Of a stretch of DNA of 64,000 bases, positions 7,835 through 16,462 are shown piece after piece. The DNA lies in NCBI RefSeq assembly GCF_009649815.1, contig NZ_WJIC01000013.1, positions 141,365 through 205,364 on the forward strand. Direction: 5' to 3'. The DNA is from Nocardia sp. SYP-A9097. GTDB lineage: Bacteria; Actinomycetota; Actinomycetes; Mycobacteriales; Mycobacteriaceae. The notes beneath the pieces were generated by a model. The model ran no database searches. It had not been told where the DNA came from and saw only the letters and a list, made by a program, of their open reading frames with translations. How positions within the stretch are numbered: position 1 is the stretch's first letter; each line of letters opens with the position of its first letter. The position numbers and the translations under genes are program-made.

Positions 7835-8734
7835 GGGCGCACTCGGTGGGAGCAGCCCGATCCGCCGTTGTCCGAGCTCATGCAGCACCATGACCGCGGA
7901 CGACCGGCGGGGGCTCGCCACCGTGCGGAGGCTGGGTGCGGTGTCACCGACGAAGCGTTCACACACGCCTTCGTGCGCCGCGTACACCGTCGCGAGTGCG
8001 GCCCGCAGCCGTGCGACCCCGGGATGCGTCGAAGGACTTACCATGCCGTACCGGCATTGCCGCAGCGCCGCGACCAACGCACGATGATCCGCCGACAGCA
8101 GTCCGCTGAATCCTGCCGAGACATGGGGCGGCGTCATCAGTGGTCGTATCTGCTCCCGATAGAGGGTGGGGCTGAAGTTCGCGGTGATGCGCAATGTCGC
8201 GGCGCTGGAATGGAACAGAGCGGCGGCGATATCGAGGCCCGCGGTGGCGGCGATGGGGATTCCCAGGCGTTCGTGCCGGCAGGCGTGGCGCAGGGCCACC
8301 GTTGTCATCTGAGTCAGGACCGCGAAGAGGCGGTGCCCCTGCACCCACCAGTCCAGCGCAGTCCATGGGATGTCGGCCGGCGTGGCCGGCATCCACATCA
8401 GAGATCGGAAGACCTCAGGGGGCATCGCGGCAGCCAACCCAGCGAGTAGATTCGGTTCGTGCCGGGGCGGGATCTGTGCGGCGAGTTGGGAATTGAGCTG
8501 CGGAAGGCTGCGCGTCAAGGCCGTCCGCCACAGGCTGGCGGGATCGGCCGAGACGCGTTGGATGCCGAAGAACCTGTCGTGCTCGGCCTCACCGGTGGTG
8601 ATCGGATCGGCGTCTGCGCCCGCGAGCGGTCCGCTGGAGTCCGGCGACCACAACCCTGTCATGGTGTTCGGCAGCATTCCAGGGTTGACCAGCCACACCG
8701 GTTCGCGGATCGGTCTGCGCGAATTGTTGCTCAT
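7625..8734 (-). CDS. PrnB-like protein (DUF1864, indoleamine dioxygenase superfamily), tentative
   Basis: 369 residues with no simple motif. A central block (NFSPTLYREQIRPLMTPPHV, then a Gly-rich turn and DHRALVAALR with H217) resembles my recollection of PrnB, the heme protein that rearranges 7-chlorotryptophan in pyrrolnitrin synthesis: FxSPxxFYxELRPxxxPxxV followed by a His about 20 residues later. If correct, it acts on a tryptophan-like substrate, which fits the neighbouring aromatic decarboxylase. Residues 300-369 are encoded antisense to that decarboxylase and have low complexity, so a stop codon may have been lost recently. An unrelated function is possible. Confidence 0.5.
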   Translation of the reverse strand: MSNNSRRPIREPVWLVNPGMLPNTMTGLWSPDSSGPLAGADADPITTGEAEHDRFFGIQRVSADPASLWRTALTRSLPQLNSQLAAQIPPRHEPNLLAGLAAAMPPEVFRSLMWMPATPADIPWTALDWWVQGHRLFAVLTQMTTVALRHACRHERLGIPIAATAGLDIAAALFHSSAATLRITANFSPTLYREQIRPLMTPPHVSAGFSGLLSADHRALVAALRQCRYGMVSPSTHPGVARLRAALATVYAAHEGVCERFVGDTAPSLRTVASPRRSSAVMVLHELGQRRIGLLPPSAPSPADDGAPADPIPGGGDMLEPGGCAADRQTKREHAMNHGVGQIDPPGVVERFEQALIGFIGPTKPETDQ

Positions 8735-8755
8735 TCCGAGCGGTGCGCGGGTCGA

Positions 8756-9298
8756 TCAGAATATGGAAAGCGTGCCGGTCAGTGTGGCCTTGGTGAGACC
8801 TGGACAGGATTGGCCCGATGGCGTCACCGTGTTGTCGTCCACTACCGGATGGCCGACATTGTTGCCCGTGAGAATGGTGATCGGGAAGGCGCCGTGGCCC
8901 GCGCCGGCGGATTTGCTCTGCACGTTCACCCCGGCGGAGATCTTGCTGGTGGAACCGTCCGACCAGGTGATTTCTCCGGTACCGGAGTGCACCGAAACGT
9001 CGCCGTCACAGGATACGAGTTCGGTTCCCTTTTCGGTCAGGCGGACCGGGGTCGGGTGTCCTTGATCGACGGCCGGTCCGGTGCAATTGGTGAAATCGAT
9101 CCCGGCATTCCATTCGATGGTCGCGGGCTCGTTGCGTATTCCAGGGGCAGCCCACGACACCGTCCCCGACTCCTGACAATTCATCGTCGCCTGTGGCGCC
9201 GGAATGGGCAGTGCCGCACCGTGGGTGATCAGCGGGGGCGCGGCGAGCAGGACGCCGAAGACAGCGACGGTAGCGGCCAAGCGGTGACTCGTAGACAA
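8756..9298 (-). CDS. Secreted protein of unknown function
   Basis: About 180 residues from a TTG start at 9298, chosen because GGAAAGGAC precedes it at 7 bases. A clear signal peptide (LAATVAVFGVLLAAPPLITHG, cut near GAA) leads into a cysteine-containing beta-rich domain (NCQESGTVSW, DFTNCTGPA, ELVSCDGDV, GQSCPG), with four cysteines likely paired outside the cell. Similar small exported proteins are common in Nocardia-type genomes, but no function is known. The frame stays open upstream without a signal-like start. Confidence 0.65.
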   Translation of the reverse strand: MSTSHRLAATVAVFGVLLAAPPLITHGAALPIPAPQATMNCQESGTVSWAAPGIRNEPATIEWNAGIDFTNCTGPAVDQGHPTPVRLTEKGTELVSCDGDVSVHSGTGEITWSDGSTSKISAGVNVQSKSAGAGHGAFPITILTGNNVGHPVVDDNTVTPSGQSCPGLTKATLTGTLSIF

Positions 9299-10146
9299 AA
9301 CATGTCCTTTCCACCGGGGAACAGATTCGGACGGCTCGGTACAGCGCTGAGGCACCGGTTTGCGCCGGTGCATGCCGAAGAACGTCCCGCCCCGTGGGTC
9401 TACGTGGAATCCTCGTCGTCGACCGCGCCGGGGAAGGGTTGTCGGAAGGCGAAATAGACCAGAGACAATTACGTTAACGCGCCATCCGCCGCGCGATGGG
9501 TAACGACGCACGGGACGATTTCATCTGCTCGAGGACAAGACGGCGAATTTGAACACTCCGATTGCTCATCCCGGGCTCCTTTGCGTTGCGATGCACCGCG
9601 GCCGAATTCTCGATGCCGCACGGCTTCCGATATCGAGCCGCCGGGCGGATTCCCGGATCGCCGCTGCCGCGCTAAGGTAACCCGACCGGACCCGTCTGCG
9701 ACGGTACTGGGCACACTTCCAATGAAGTACACCGCCGCCGCGGGCTACCCGAGATCCGCCGGTGCCACCGGCACCGAGGTGTGCCCGAAGTGCCCGGTAC
9801 GGGACAAATTGAGGACCAAAGACCTGTACACCAAAATTCCGATGCCCCTTGCCATTCCAGACTCGCGAGGGGTTGGATGCCGTCCAGTCTGGAGGCAGTT
9901 CCCGTCCCTTGATCGACGTCGTGGCGATATCGCGGGATTCGGCGGCAGCGGCTCCGATCTCGGCGTGCGATACCGGGTCTTATCGAGAATCAGTCGGCGT
10001 GACAGGTGAGGTCGGTCGCGGGGAGCACCGTCGCGAAGATAAGTCTCACCGGCCTGGCTCACACAACTACTCGGGGCGATGAAGGCTACATCGACCTCGG
10101 GGTGAAGCGCTCACTGCGACAAGGGAATTCAACTAGAATCGGGGCG
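9299..10146. other. 848-bp stretch without a convincing gene
   Basis: Short frames on both strands have no family features, no good start signals and biased composition. No hairpin terminator or clear repeat was found. It separates two exported-protein genes of opposite orientation and must hold both their promoters. Confidence 0.5.
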
Positions 10147-10638
10147 ATGAGGCGGGGTGTGGCGGTCTTTGCGGTGACTATTGGGGTTGTCGCAGGGGTG
10201 GGCGGGTGCCAGTCCGGTGGGGATTCGGTGGGCAGTGGGGCCACTGCGCCGAGTTCTACTGTCAGTCGGCCGGTGGATACGACGCCGGTGGCGGCGGTTT
10301 GGGCTGTGCCGCAGGCGTTTCTGGGGAATTGGGTGGGGACCGTGAGTGGGGGTGCGGGGGCGTTCGATCTGGTGTTCACCATCAAATCGGGGAAGGGGGG
10401 CGAGGAGGTGGTGGATGTGGTGAGTGTCGCGAAAGGGTCCGGCAATCGGTGCGTGAGCATCGGGCGGATGGTTTTTGGGTTCGAGAATGAGCTGACATTC
10501 GCATTTCGACTGACCAGTGGGGTGGGGTGCGATGACAGTGGGGCGCTGGCTACGGTGGGGCTGCACGCGGATGGGGCGGCCGGTTACAGCAGTGAGCGGG
10601 CCAGCGGGACGTTGACCGGGACGCTTCAGAAGAGCTGA
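10147..10638 (+). CDS. Lipoprotein of unknown function
   Basis: 163 residues from ATG 10147. The signal peptide MRRGVAVFAVTIGVVAGVGG ends in a lipobox with Cys21 (VGGC), so the mature protein should be anchored to the outer face of the membrane. A Ser/Thr-rich linker follows, then a beta-rich domain (FLGNWVGTVSGGAGAFDLVF) with two further cysteines. Small lipid-anchored proteins beginning with an LGxWxG turn are frequent in this order; the role is unknown. Its stop overlaps the end of the convergent TetR gene by 13 bases. Confidence 0.7.
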   Translation: MRRGVAVFAVTIGVVAGVGGCQSGGDSVGSGATAPSSTVSRPVDTTPVAAVWAVPQAFLGNWVGTVSGGAGAFDLVFTIKSGKGGEEVVDVVSVAKGSGNRCVSIGRMVFGFENELTFAFRLTSGVGCDDSGALATVGLHADGAAGYSSERASGTLTGTLQKS

Positions 10639-11216
10639 TTCACCAGGAGATTGACCGATCGGGTGATGCGGTCGGTGTCGCCGGTGATCCACCAGTCCAT
10701 GATCACGCCGCGCATACCGGAAATCATGAGGGTTGCCGCCGCTTCGGGATCGGCGATCGACGGGTCTATGCGCGCGAGGGTCTCGGTCATGGCGGAGATG
10801 AGTACCTGGATCGCGTCGGTGGCGTAGGCGGTGAAGGGACTGCCGGGGACGGTGGCCGCGCCGAGGACCTGAAGCAGGACCCGGATGCTGATCGAGGCGG
10901 TGCCGGTGGTGTTCAACGTAAAGGATTGGCCCAGGCGGGATTTGAGGACTTCGGGGTCGTCTATGCCCGCGAACAGGGCGGGGATGTCGGGGCGCTGGGT
11001 TTCCAGGGCCGCGACCAGCATCTGTTCCTTGGTGCCGAAGTAGTGGATGAGCATGCGGGAGCTGGTGCCCAAGTACTCCGCAAGGGGGCGCAGGGAGAGT
11101 TCGGCCAGGCCGCGGTCGGCTATGTAGGCGATGACGCCGTCGAGGAGTTCGGCGCGGCGGGCGTGGTCGAGGGGGCGGGGCACGGGTTGACTGTAGCGGA
11201 CGGTACAGGTATTCAT
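10626..11216 (-). CDS. TetR-family transcriptional regulator
   Basis: 196 residues from ATG 11216. The N-terminal helix-turn-helix is visible (ELLDGVIAYIADRGLAELSL, then LAEYLGTSSRMLIHYFGTKE). It is divergent from a KasA/KasB-like synthase with only six bases between the two start codons, and both start codons lie inside one palindrome. It therefore probably represses itself and the synthase in response to an acyl ligand. Both genes may be translated from leaderless mRNAs, because no room exists for a Shine-Dalgarno outside the neighbour's coding sequence. Confidence 0.85.
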   Translation of the reverse strand: MNTCTVRYSQPVPRPLDHARRAELLDGVIAYIADRGLAELSLRPLAEYLGTSSRMLIHYFGTKEQMLVAALETQRPDIPALFAGIDDPEVLKSRLGQSFTLNTTGTASISIRVLLQVLGAATVPGSPFTAYATDAIQVLISAMTETLARIDPSIADPEAAATLMISGMRGVIMDWWITGDTDRITRSVNLLVNQLF

Positions 11217-11225
11217 GTCGACATG
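11214..11225. promoter_or_regulatory. Palindrome containing both divergent start codons
   Basis: CATGTCGACATG is a perfect 12-bp palindrome. Its left CAT is the ATG of the TetR gene on the minus strand and its right ATG starts the ketoacyl synthase. A second inverted pair, CTGTA 11191-11195 and TACAG 11204-11208, lies just inside the TetR gene. Either could be the TetR operator. Confidence 0.5.
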
Positions 11226-12464
11226 GGTGTAGCAATTGGTACAGAAACTCGCGGTGTCGTGGTGACCGCCATGGCGGTCACCACCTGCCTGGGTCCCGAT
11301 CTGGCGACGACCTGGGAGCGACTGCTCGCGGGAGACAGCGGAATCGGCACGCTTACAGATGATTTCGTGACCGAGCAGCAGCTGCCGGTGCGCATCGGCG
11401 GGCGTTTGACCGATCAGCCGGGGGAGCAACTGACCCGAATCGAGCAGCGGCGGATGTCGTTCGTGCAGCAGCTCGCGCTGGTGCTCGGGCGGCGCGTCTG
11501 GCAGGAGGCCGGAACACCCGAGGTCGAGGCCGAGCGGCTCGCCGTCGCGGTGGGGACCGGGCTGGGTGGCGGCGACGCGCTGGTGCACGCGGTGGATGCG
11601 ATGCGAGCCGGCGGCTATCGCAAGGTGCCGCCCATGACGGTGCCCATGGTCATGCCGAACGGGCCAGCCGCGACGGTCGGATTGGAGATCGGCGCGAAAG
11701 GTGGTGTGTACGCACCGGTTTCGGCGTGTGCATCGGGTGCCGAGGCCATTGCGCACGGCTGGCGGCTGATTGCGGCCGGCGAGGCCGATGTGGTGGTCGC
11801 GGGTGGCGTCGAAGGGCATATCGATGCGGTGCCGATCGCCAGTTTCGCCATGATGCGGGCCATGAGCACCCGCAATGACGAACCTGCCCGCGCTTCACGA
11901 CCTTTCGACAAGGACCGCGACGGATTCGTCTTCGGGGAGGCGGGGGCATTGCTGGTGCTGGAGTCAGAGGAACACGCACGGGCGCGGGGTGCGCGGATTC
12001 ATGGGCGGGTACTCGGGGCGGGCATTACCTCGGACGGGTATCACATCACCGGGACCGCACCCGACGGTGATGGGGCGGCGCGGGCCATGCGCAAGGCGAT
12101 CGGCTCAGCGGGGTTGAGCGCCAAGGATATTCAGCACGTCAACGCGCATGCCACCTCTACGCCGGTCGGGGACGCCTCCGAGGCCAATGCCATCGGGGCG
12201 GTGACCCCGGACGCCTCGGTGTATGCACCCAAGTCGGCGCTCGGACATTCCATCGGCGCGGTCGGGGCGTTGGAGGCGATCCTCACGCTACGGACCCTCG
12301 AGGATCAAATCGTCCCGCCCACTTTGAATTTCGAGCAGGGCGATGCCGGGACTGCGTTGGATATCGTCGCGCGTGCGCCGCGCCGCCAGACCCTGGATTA
12401 CGCGCTGAGCAATTCGTTCGGCTTCGGCGGCCACAATGTCACCCTCGCCTTGGGTCGCGCCTGA
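11223..12464 (+). CDS. Beta-ketoacyl-ACP synthase, KasA/KasB type
   Basis: 413 residues from ATG 11223, the length of actinobacterial KAS II enzymes. The thiolase-fold catalytic triad is present: C169 in SACASG, H309 in NAHATST and H342 in SALGHSIGAVGA. KasA and KasB elongate meromycolyl chains on ACP in the FAS-II system, so a role in mycolic or other long-chain acyl synthesis is likely. It stands alone rather than beside acpM and accD, which suggests a regulated accessory copy. A later start (ATG 11271) is possible. It ends 13 bases before the convergent PAP2 gene. Confidence 0.88.
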   Translation: MGVAIGTETRGVVVTAMAVTTCLGPDLATTWERLLAGDSGIGTLTDDFVTEQQLPVRIGGRLTDQPGEQLTRIEQRRMSFVQQLALVLGRRVWQEAGTPEVEAERLAVAVGTGLGGGDALVHAVDAMRAGGYRKVPPMTVPMVMPNGPAATVGLEIGAKGGVYAPVSACASGAEAIAHGWRLIAAGEADVVVAGGVEGHIDAVPIASFAMMRAMSTRNDEPARASRPFDKDRDGFVFGEAGALLVLESEEHARARGARIHGRVLGAGITSDGYHITGTAPDGDGAARAMRKAIGSAGLSAKDIQHVNAHATSTPVGDASEANAIGAVTPDASVYAPKSALGHSIGAVGALEAILTLRTLEDQIVPPTLNFEQGDAGTALDIVARAPRRQTLDYALSNSFGFGGHNVTLALGRA

Positions 12465-12477
12465 CCCAGGGCGCGAA

Positions 12478-13194
12478 TCAATCCGGCGCGACCTTCGACA
12501 GCACGGCGTGAGCGCGCTCGGCGATCACGGGCCGGAAATGGAAGCACAGGCTCAGCCAGAGTGCGCCGAAGATCCATCCGGCCAGCACATCGGTCGGCCA
12601 GTGCACGCCGAGGTACAGCCGGGACACCCCGACTCCCGCTGCGAACAGGACGGTCACCGCCAGTACGAGGCTGCGCCAAATGCCGTGCAGCAGTGGCAGT
12701 AATACCGCCGCGACCACCACGCCCACAACAACGGTCGAACCCAGCGCATGCCCGGACGGATAGGAGTGATTGGTCTCGACCACCATCCGGTCGATCAGCG
12801 GCGGGCGCGGGCGAGCGATCAGCAGTTTTCCGAAGAACACCAGCGCGCCCGCGCCCAAAGCGGTGAATCCCACGAAAAACGCTGTCTCCCAATGCCTCCA
12901 CCATGCCAAACCCGCGCACACGACCACCCCGAGCACGGTCATGGTGGCGGTGTCGCCGAGCGCGCTGATCCCCTTGGCGAACACGGTCGCCGTGCCATTG
13001 CGGTGGTCGATGAACCACTGCAGCATGCTCGCGTCCGGTCCGAGCGGACCCGGATGCACCAGCACCGCGACCGTGAGCCCGAGGACTATCAGGCTCAATG
13101 CCGCGAGCGTGCCGAGCACGCCGGGACTCGGCAGGTGTGGCTGTGTCGGCACAGACGAGGACTCCATTTGCTTTGCGGTAACTGCGGACGGCAT
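12478..13194 (-). CDS. PAP2-family membrane phosphatase
   Basis: About 238 residues with six membrane segments. The three acid-phosphatase motifs are visible: KLLIARPRPP, YPSGHALGS and SRLYLGVHWPTDV, holding the catalytic His pair and the Arg/Lys phosphate ligands on the outer face of the membrane. It should dephosphorylate a lipid phosphate or undecaprenyl pyrophosphate. The start is uncertain between ATG 13194 and ATG 13167; neither has a strong Shine-Dalgarno. The longer upstream frame is not membrane-like and was discarded. Confidence 0.85.
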   Translation of the reverse strand: MPSAVTAKQMESSSVPTQPHLPSPGVLGTLAALSLIVLGLTVAVLVHPGPLGPDASMLQWFIDHRNGTATVFAKGISALGDTATMTVLGVVVCAGLAWWRHWETAFFVGFTALGAGALVFFGKLLIARPRPPLIDRMVVETNHSYPSGHALGSTVVVGVVVAAVLLPLLHGIWRSLVLAVTVLFAAGVGVSRLYLGVHWPTDVLAGWIFGALWLSLCFHFRPVIAERAHAVLSKVAPD

Positions 13195-13338
13195 CCCACG
13201 ACCATGGCACGTTTCGCCTGAGAAGATGTTGAGAACCTGGATCGGCGGCCGGACGTTCCGCATCCGCCGACCCGCGATCGCGACAATTCTGCCGAGCCGT
13301 CCTGCTTCGCGCGCCGGCCGGTAGTGCATGCTGGGGCG

Positions 13339-14058
13339 GTGCGGGTGCTGGTGGTCGAGGATGAACAGCGGCTGGCGCGGACCATTGCGCGCGGGCTCGA
13401 GCTGGAGGGTTTCGTGGTGCAGCTCGCGCACACCGGCAGCGAGGGGCTGTGGTGGGCGATCGAGGATGATTTCGATGTGATCGTGCTCGACATCATGTTG
13501 CCGGGATTGAGCGGGTACGAGGTGCTGCGGCGGCTACGGCACCGGGATGTGTCGACGCCGGTGCTCATGCTCACCGCCAAGGACGGGGATTACGAGCAGG
13601 CCGACGCCCTCGATCTGGGCGCGGACGATTATCTGACCAAGCCGTTCTCATTCGTGGTGTTGATCGCGCGACTGCGGGCACTGCTGCGCCGGAGGTCACC
13701 GCAGCAGCCCGCGCAATTGTCGGCGGGGGATCTGATCCTCGATCCGGCGCGACGGACGGTGCGGCGCGGGGGCACCGAGTTGACGCTCACGCCGCGGGAG
13801 TTCGGCTTGCTTGAGTATCTCTTGCGGCACAAGGGAATTCCCGTCACCAAAGCCGAGATCCTGCGCAATGTCTGGGATGCACACCATGAAGGCCCGGAGA
13901 ATGTGGTCGAAGTGTATGTCGGCTATCTGCGCAAGAAGATCGACGCGCCGTTCGGGCAGAGCAGTATCGAGACGCTACGGGGCGTCGGCTACCGGTTGAT
14001 CGATCCGGGGACCGGCGACGGGCAGAGCGATAACGAATCTGGCTCCACCCCAAGGTGA
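13339..14058 (+). CDS. OmpR-family response regulator
   Basis: 239 residues starting MRVLVVEDE at GTG 13339; GTG 13324 would add five residues. The receiver domain has the phospho-acceptor Asp in VIVLDIMLPG, the Thr in PVLMLTAKDG and the Lys in DYLTKPFSF. The C-terminal winged helix (LTLTPREFGLLEYLLRHKG, then VEVYVGYLRKKID) binds DNA. Its cognate kinase is encoded on the opposite strand, tail to tail, with the last 84 bases shared. Confidence 0.92.
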   Translation: MRVLVVEDEQRLARTIARGLELEGFVVQLAHTGSEGLWWAIEDDFDVIVLDIMLPGLSGYEVLRRLRHRDVSTPVLMLTAKDGDYEQADALDLGADDYLTKPFSFVVLIARLRALLRRRSPQQPAQLSAGDLILDPARRTVRRGGTELTLTPREFGLLEYLLRHKGIPVTKAEILRNVWDAHHEGPENVVEVYVGYLRKKIDAPFGQSSIETLRGVGYRLIDPGTGDGQSDNESGSTPR

Positions 14059-15420
14059 TTCGTCGACGGTGACGCTGCCGCCGTGCGCGGCGACCAATTC
14101 GGCGACAATCGCCAGGCCGAGCCCGGATCCACCGGAGGCGCGCGCCCGATCCGGCTCCAGCCGGACGAAGCGGTCGAAGATGCGCGCCCGGTCGGCGACC
14201 GGAATGCCGGGGCCGTCGTCATCGACGACGATGCGGGCGTAATCACCGTCCTGAGCCACCGCGAGGGAGATCTTCGAATCGGCGTGCGCCGCAGCATTCT
14301 CGGCGATATTGCGGAGTGCCCGCGCCAGCCTGGCGGGATCGCCGATCACCCGGGTCGGGCGGATATCGGTGCGGATGGTGAGCGCTGCGCGGCCGCGCAG
14401 CGCGGCGGCCTGCGCATCGACGAGATCGTCCAGATCGACATCGCCTGTTCGCAATTCGAGTCTGTGTTCATCGGCGGCGGCGAGGGTGAGTAGATCCTCG
14501 ATGAGGTGGCGCATGCGTTCGGTCTCGGGCAGCAGGGTACCGGTGATCAGTTCGCGGTCCAGTACCTCGGGCCGGTCGCGCGCCAACTCCAAAGCCGCGG
14601 CGACCGCCGCCAGTGGACTGCGCAGCTCGTGAGAGGCATCGCCGACGAACCGGCGTTGCGCCAGATGACCGGCTTCGATGCGGGCCAGCATGGCGTTCAT
14701 GGTCTCGGCAAGGCGCGCGATCTCATCGTGTGCGGGCGGGACAGGTACGCGTTCGGAGAGATCGGTTGTTCCGATGCCGGTGACCCGGCGACGGATATCT
14801 TCCACCGAGCGCAGCGAGCGCCCGACCAGTAGATACGTCGCCGCTGCCGCCGCGGCGACGACGATCGGGCCGCCGCCGGCGACCAATGCGGCCACTTTGG
14901 TCACCGCATGCTCGACCGGTTCGGTACTCACCGCGACCGTGACGGTGTATCGGCCCAGCGGTGTGTGCACCGCACGCGCGGAGACCCGCAGATCGTCGTC
15001 GTCCGGCACCGCCTCCCAGCCGACCACCCGGTCTCCGAACTTGGCCGGATCGAGCAGGGGCACAGTCGTTTTCGGGTCGGAGGAGCGCAGGACCCGCCCT
15101 TGCGGATCGATCACCTGGACCGCGTCGATCGAACCGCCCGTGGAGAACAGCGACGCGGGCAACTGGGCGACCACGCTCTCCGGCGGCTCCTGCGCCGAGA
15201 TCCGCGCCAGCTCGGGTGCCATCGCATCCAGCTGGGCGACGGCGGAATTGTCGAGTTCGCGCATCAGCGACTGTCGCAGCAGCAACAGCATGGCTCCGGC
15301 GGCGACCAGCAGCACCGCACCCACCACCAATGCGGCCAGCAGCGCGGACCGGACGCGCAGCCCCCAGCGGGAAGGTCGCAGCCACTCCGGAATCCGATTC
15401 ACGCACCCATCATCGATCAC
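13975..15420 (-). CDS. Sensor histidine kinase, partner of the convergent response regulator
   Basis: 481 residues from GTG 15420 (GAAGGA 5 bases upstream). Two membrane segments (ALLAALVVGAVLLVAAGAML and about residue 175) flank an extracellular sensor. A HAMP segment leads to the phospho-acceptor His in FVGDASHELRSPLA. The ATPase domain has the N box (NIAENAAAH), the G1 box (DDGPGIP) and the G2 box (GSGLGLAIV). The domain order is classical for the OmpR partner kinases of actinobacteria. It shares its 3' 84 bases with the regulator gene on the other strand. Confidence 0.92.
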   Translation of the reverse strand: MIDDGCVNRIPEWLRPSRWGLRVRSALLAALVVGAVLLVAAGAMLLLLRQSLMRELDNSAVAQLDAMAPELARISAQEPPESVVAQLPASLFSTGGSIDAVQVIDPQGRVLRSSDPKTTVPLLDPAKFGDRVVGWEAVPDDDDLRVSARAVHTPLGRYTVTVAVSTEPVEHAVTKVAALVAGGGPIVVAAAAAATYLLVGRSLRSVEDIRRRVTGIGTTDLSERVPVPPAHDEIARLAETMNAMLARIEAGHLAQRRFVGDASHELRSPLAAVAAALELARDRPEVLDRELITGTLLPETERMRHLIEDLLTLAAADEHRLELRTGDVDLDDLVDAQAAALRGRAALTIRTDIRPTRVIGDPARLARALRNIAENAAAHADSKISLAVAQDGDYARIVVDDDGPGIPVADRARIFDRFVRLEPDRARASGGSGLGLAIVAELVAAHGGSVTVDESPWGGARFVIALPVAGPRIDQPVADAP

Positions 15421-15557
15421 GCCGGTCCTTCGGCAACGACAGACCAGGCCGGAATCTCCACCCGCGACGGCCGCCGGCGCGCGTGTTCAACGGTGGCTCG
15501 ACTTTCGCGCCGAAACCTTCAGGTCTCCTGCCGGTCCCCGAGCGCGACATGGGGCAT

Positions 15558-15971
15558 TCAGGGAAGGGTGTCGGTTTGGATGCGCGGGTCGAGTTTGCGG
15601 AGGGTGTCGGGGCGATCGGTCAGGCAGGGCCAATCACGGCTCACCGCTTCGATAGTCGCGTGCCCGGCGGGGATCAGGGCATCGGCGTCGATGCGGTCGG
15701 CCAGGGCCGCGCCGAGCTGGTCGCTGGCAGGGCGGTCGAGAGGCTGGATGACGGTATTGGGCAGATCCAGCAGTACGGCCAGAATGTCCAGGCGGCCGGG
15801 CGGGATCAATGCGCGGGCCGCGGCCAGAGCCGTCGCCGGAATGATGATGGTGTGCCCGGCATCGGCGGTGGCCCACACCACCGATTGCACGTAGGCGACG
15901 CGATGTGCCCATGCGGTCAGCGCGGCCGTATCGAAGACGACGCCGCCGAGGGTGGAGCCGGCGGAGATCAT
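15558..15971 (-). CDS. PIN-like toxin (VapC type)
   Basis: 137 residues from ATG 15971. The N-terminal strand GGVVFDTAALTAWA carries the first PIN acidic residue, and a C-terminal DADALIPAGHATIEAVSRDW segment followed by CLTDR supplies further acidic positions. PIN toxins are Mg-dependent RNases that cut tRNA or rRNA when freed from the antitoxin. The start overlaps the stop of the upstream RHH gene by four bases (ATGA), as in vapBC pairs. The sequence is divergent from textbook VapC. Confidence 0.7.
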   Translation of the reverse strand: MISAGSTLGGVVFDTAALTAWAHRVAYVQSVVWATADAGHTIIIPATALAAARALIPPGRLDILAVLLDLPNTVIQPLDRPASDQLGAALADRIDADALIPAGHATIEAVSRDWPCLTDRPDTLRKLDPRIQTDTLP

Positions 15972-16249
15972 GCCGCGCCGGCATGGTCGCCGGTGGCATC
16001 CTCCTCGGATAAGGGTGGGAGGCCCTGCACGGCACGGGCGCGATTGATGAGATCCAGGGGCGGGCGGCCGCCGAAGACCTGTTCGATACGGGCCAGCGAT
16101 TCGGCGCGGTCCACGCGGACCTTCACCGATTCCGCGACGAAGGCGGAGATGGATTCGATACGGCCCTTGCTGCGCCAGTCGTCCAAGGTGGCGGCGACGT
16201 CTTCCGGCACGGTGACCGTGATCTTGCGGGTGCGACGTTCTCTCGCCAT
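15968..16249 (-). CDS. Ribbon-helix-helix antitoxin (CopG/VapB-like)
   Basis: 93 residues from ATG 16249 (MARERRTRKITVTVPEDVAA). The N-terminal strand KITVTVPEDV followed by two helices is a ribbon-helix-helix DNA-binding domain; the C-terminal tail should wrap the toxin. It is the first gene of the two-gene unit and presumably autorepresses it. Confidence 0.75.
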   Translation of the reverse strand: MARERRTRKITVTVPEDVAATLDDWRSKGRIESISAFVAESVKVRVDRAESLARIEQVFGGRPPLDLINRARAVQGLPPLSEEDATGDHAGAA

Positions 16250-16462
16250 ACCGGAAGGATAGCGCGGTATGTCTCCAGAACACGAGAAGGTAACGGTGCG
16301 ATCCCACCCGGCAGGACCGGCATGACCGTCGCCGATTCGGATTCCGCTGATCTGAAACCTGCCGGTCACGCGCCGATCCGTGTTCGATACGGTGGGCGGG
16401 TGCCGGTCGCGATGCGAAAACCGTGGCGGGCCGCGCCGATTTCGCGAGAGGACAGACGATAG

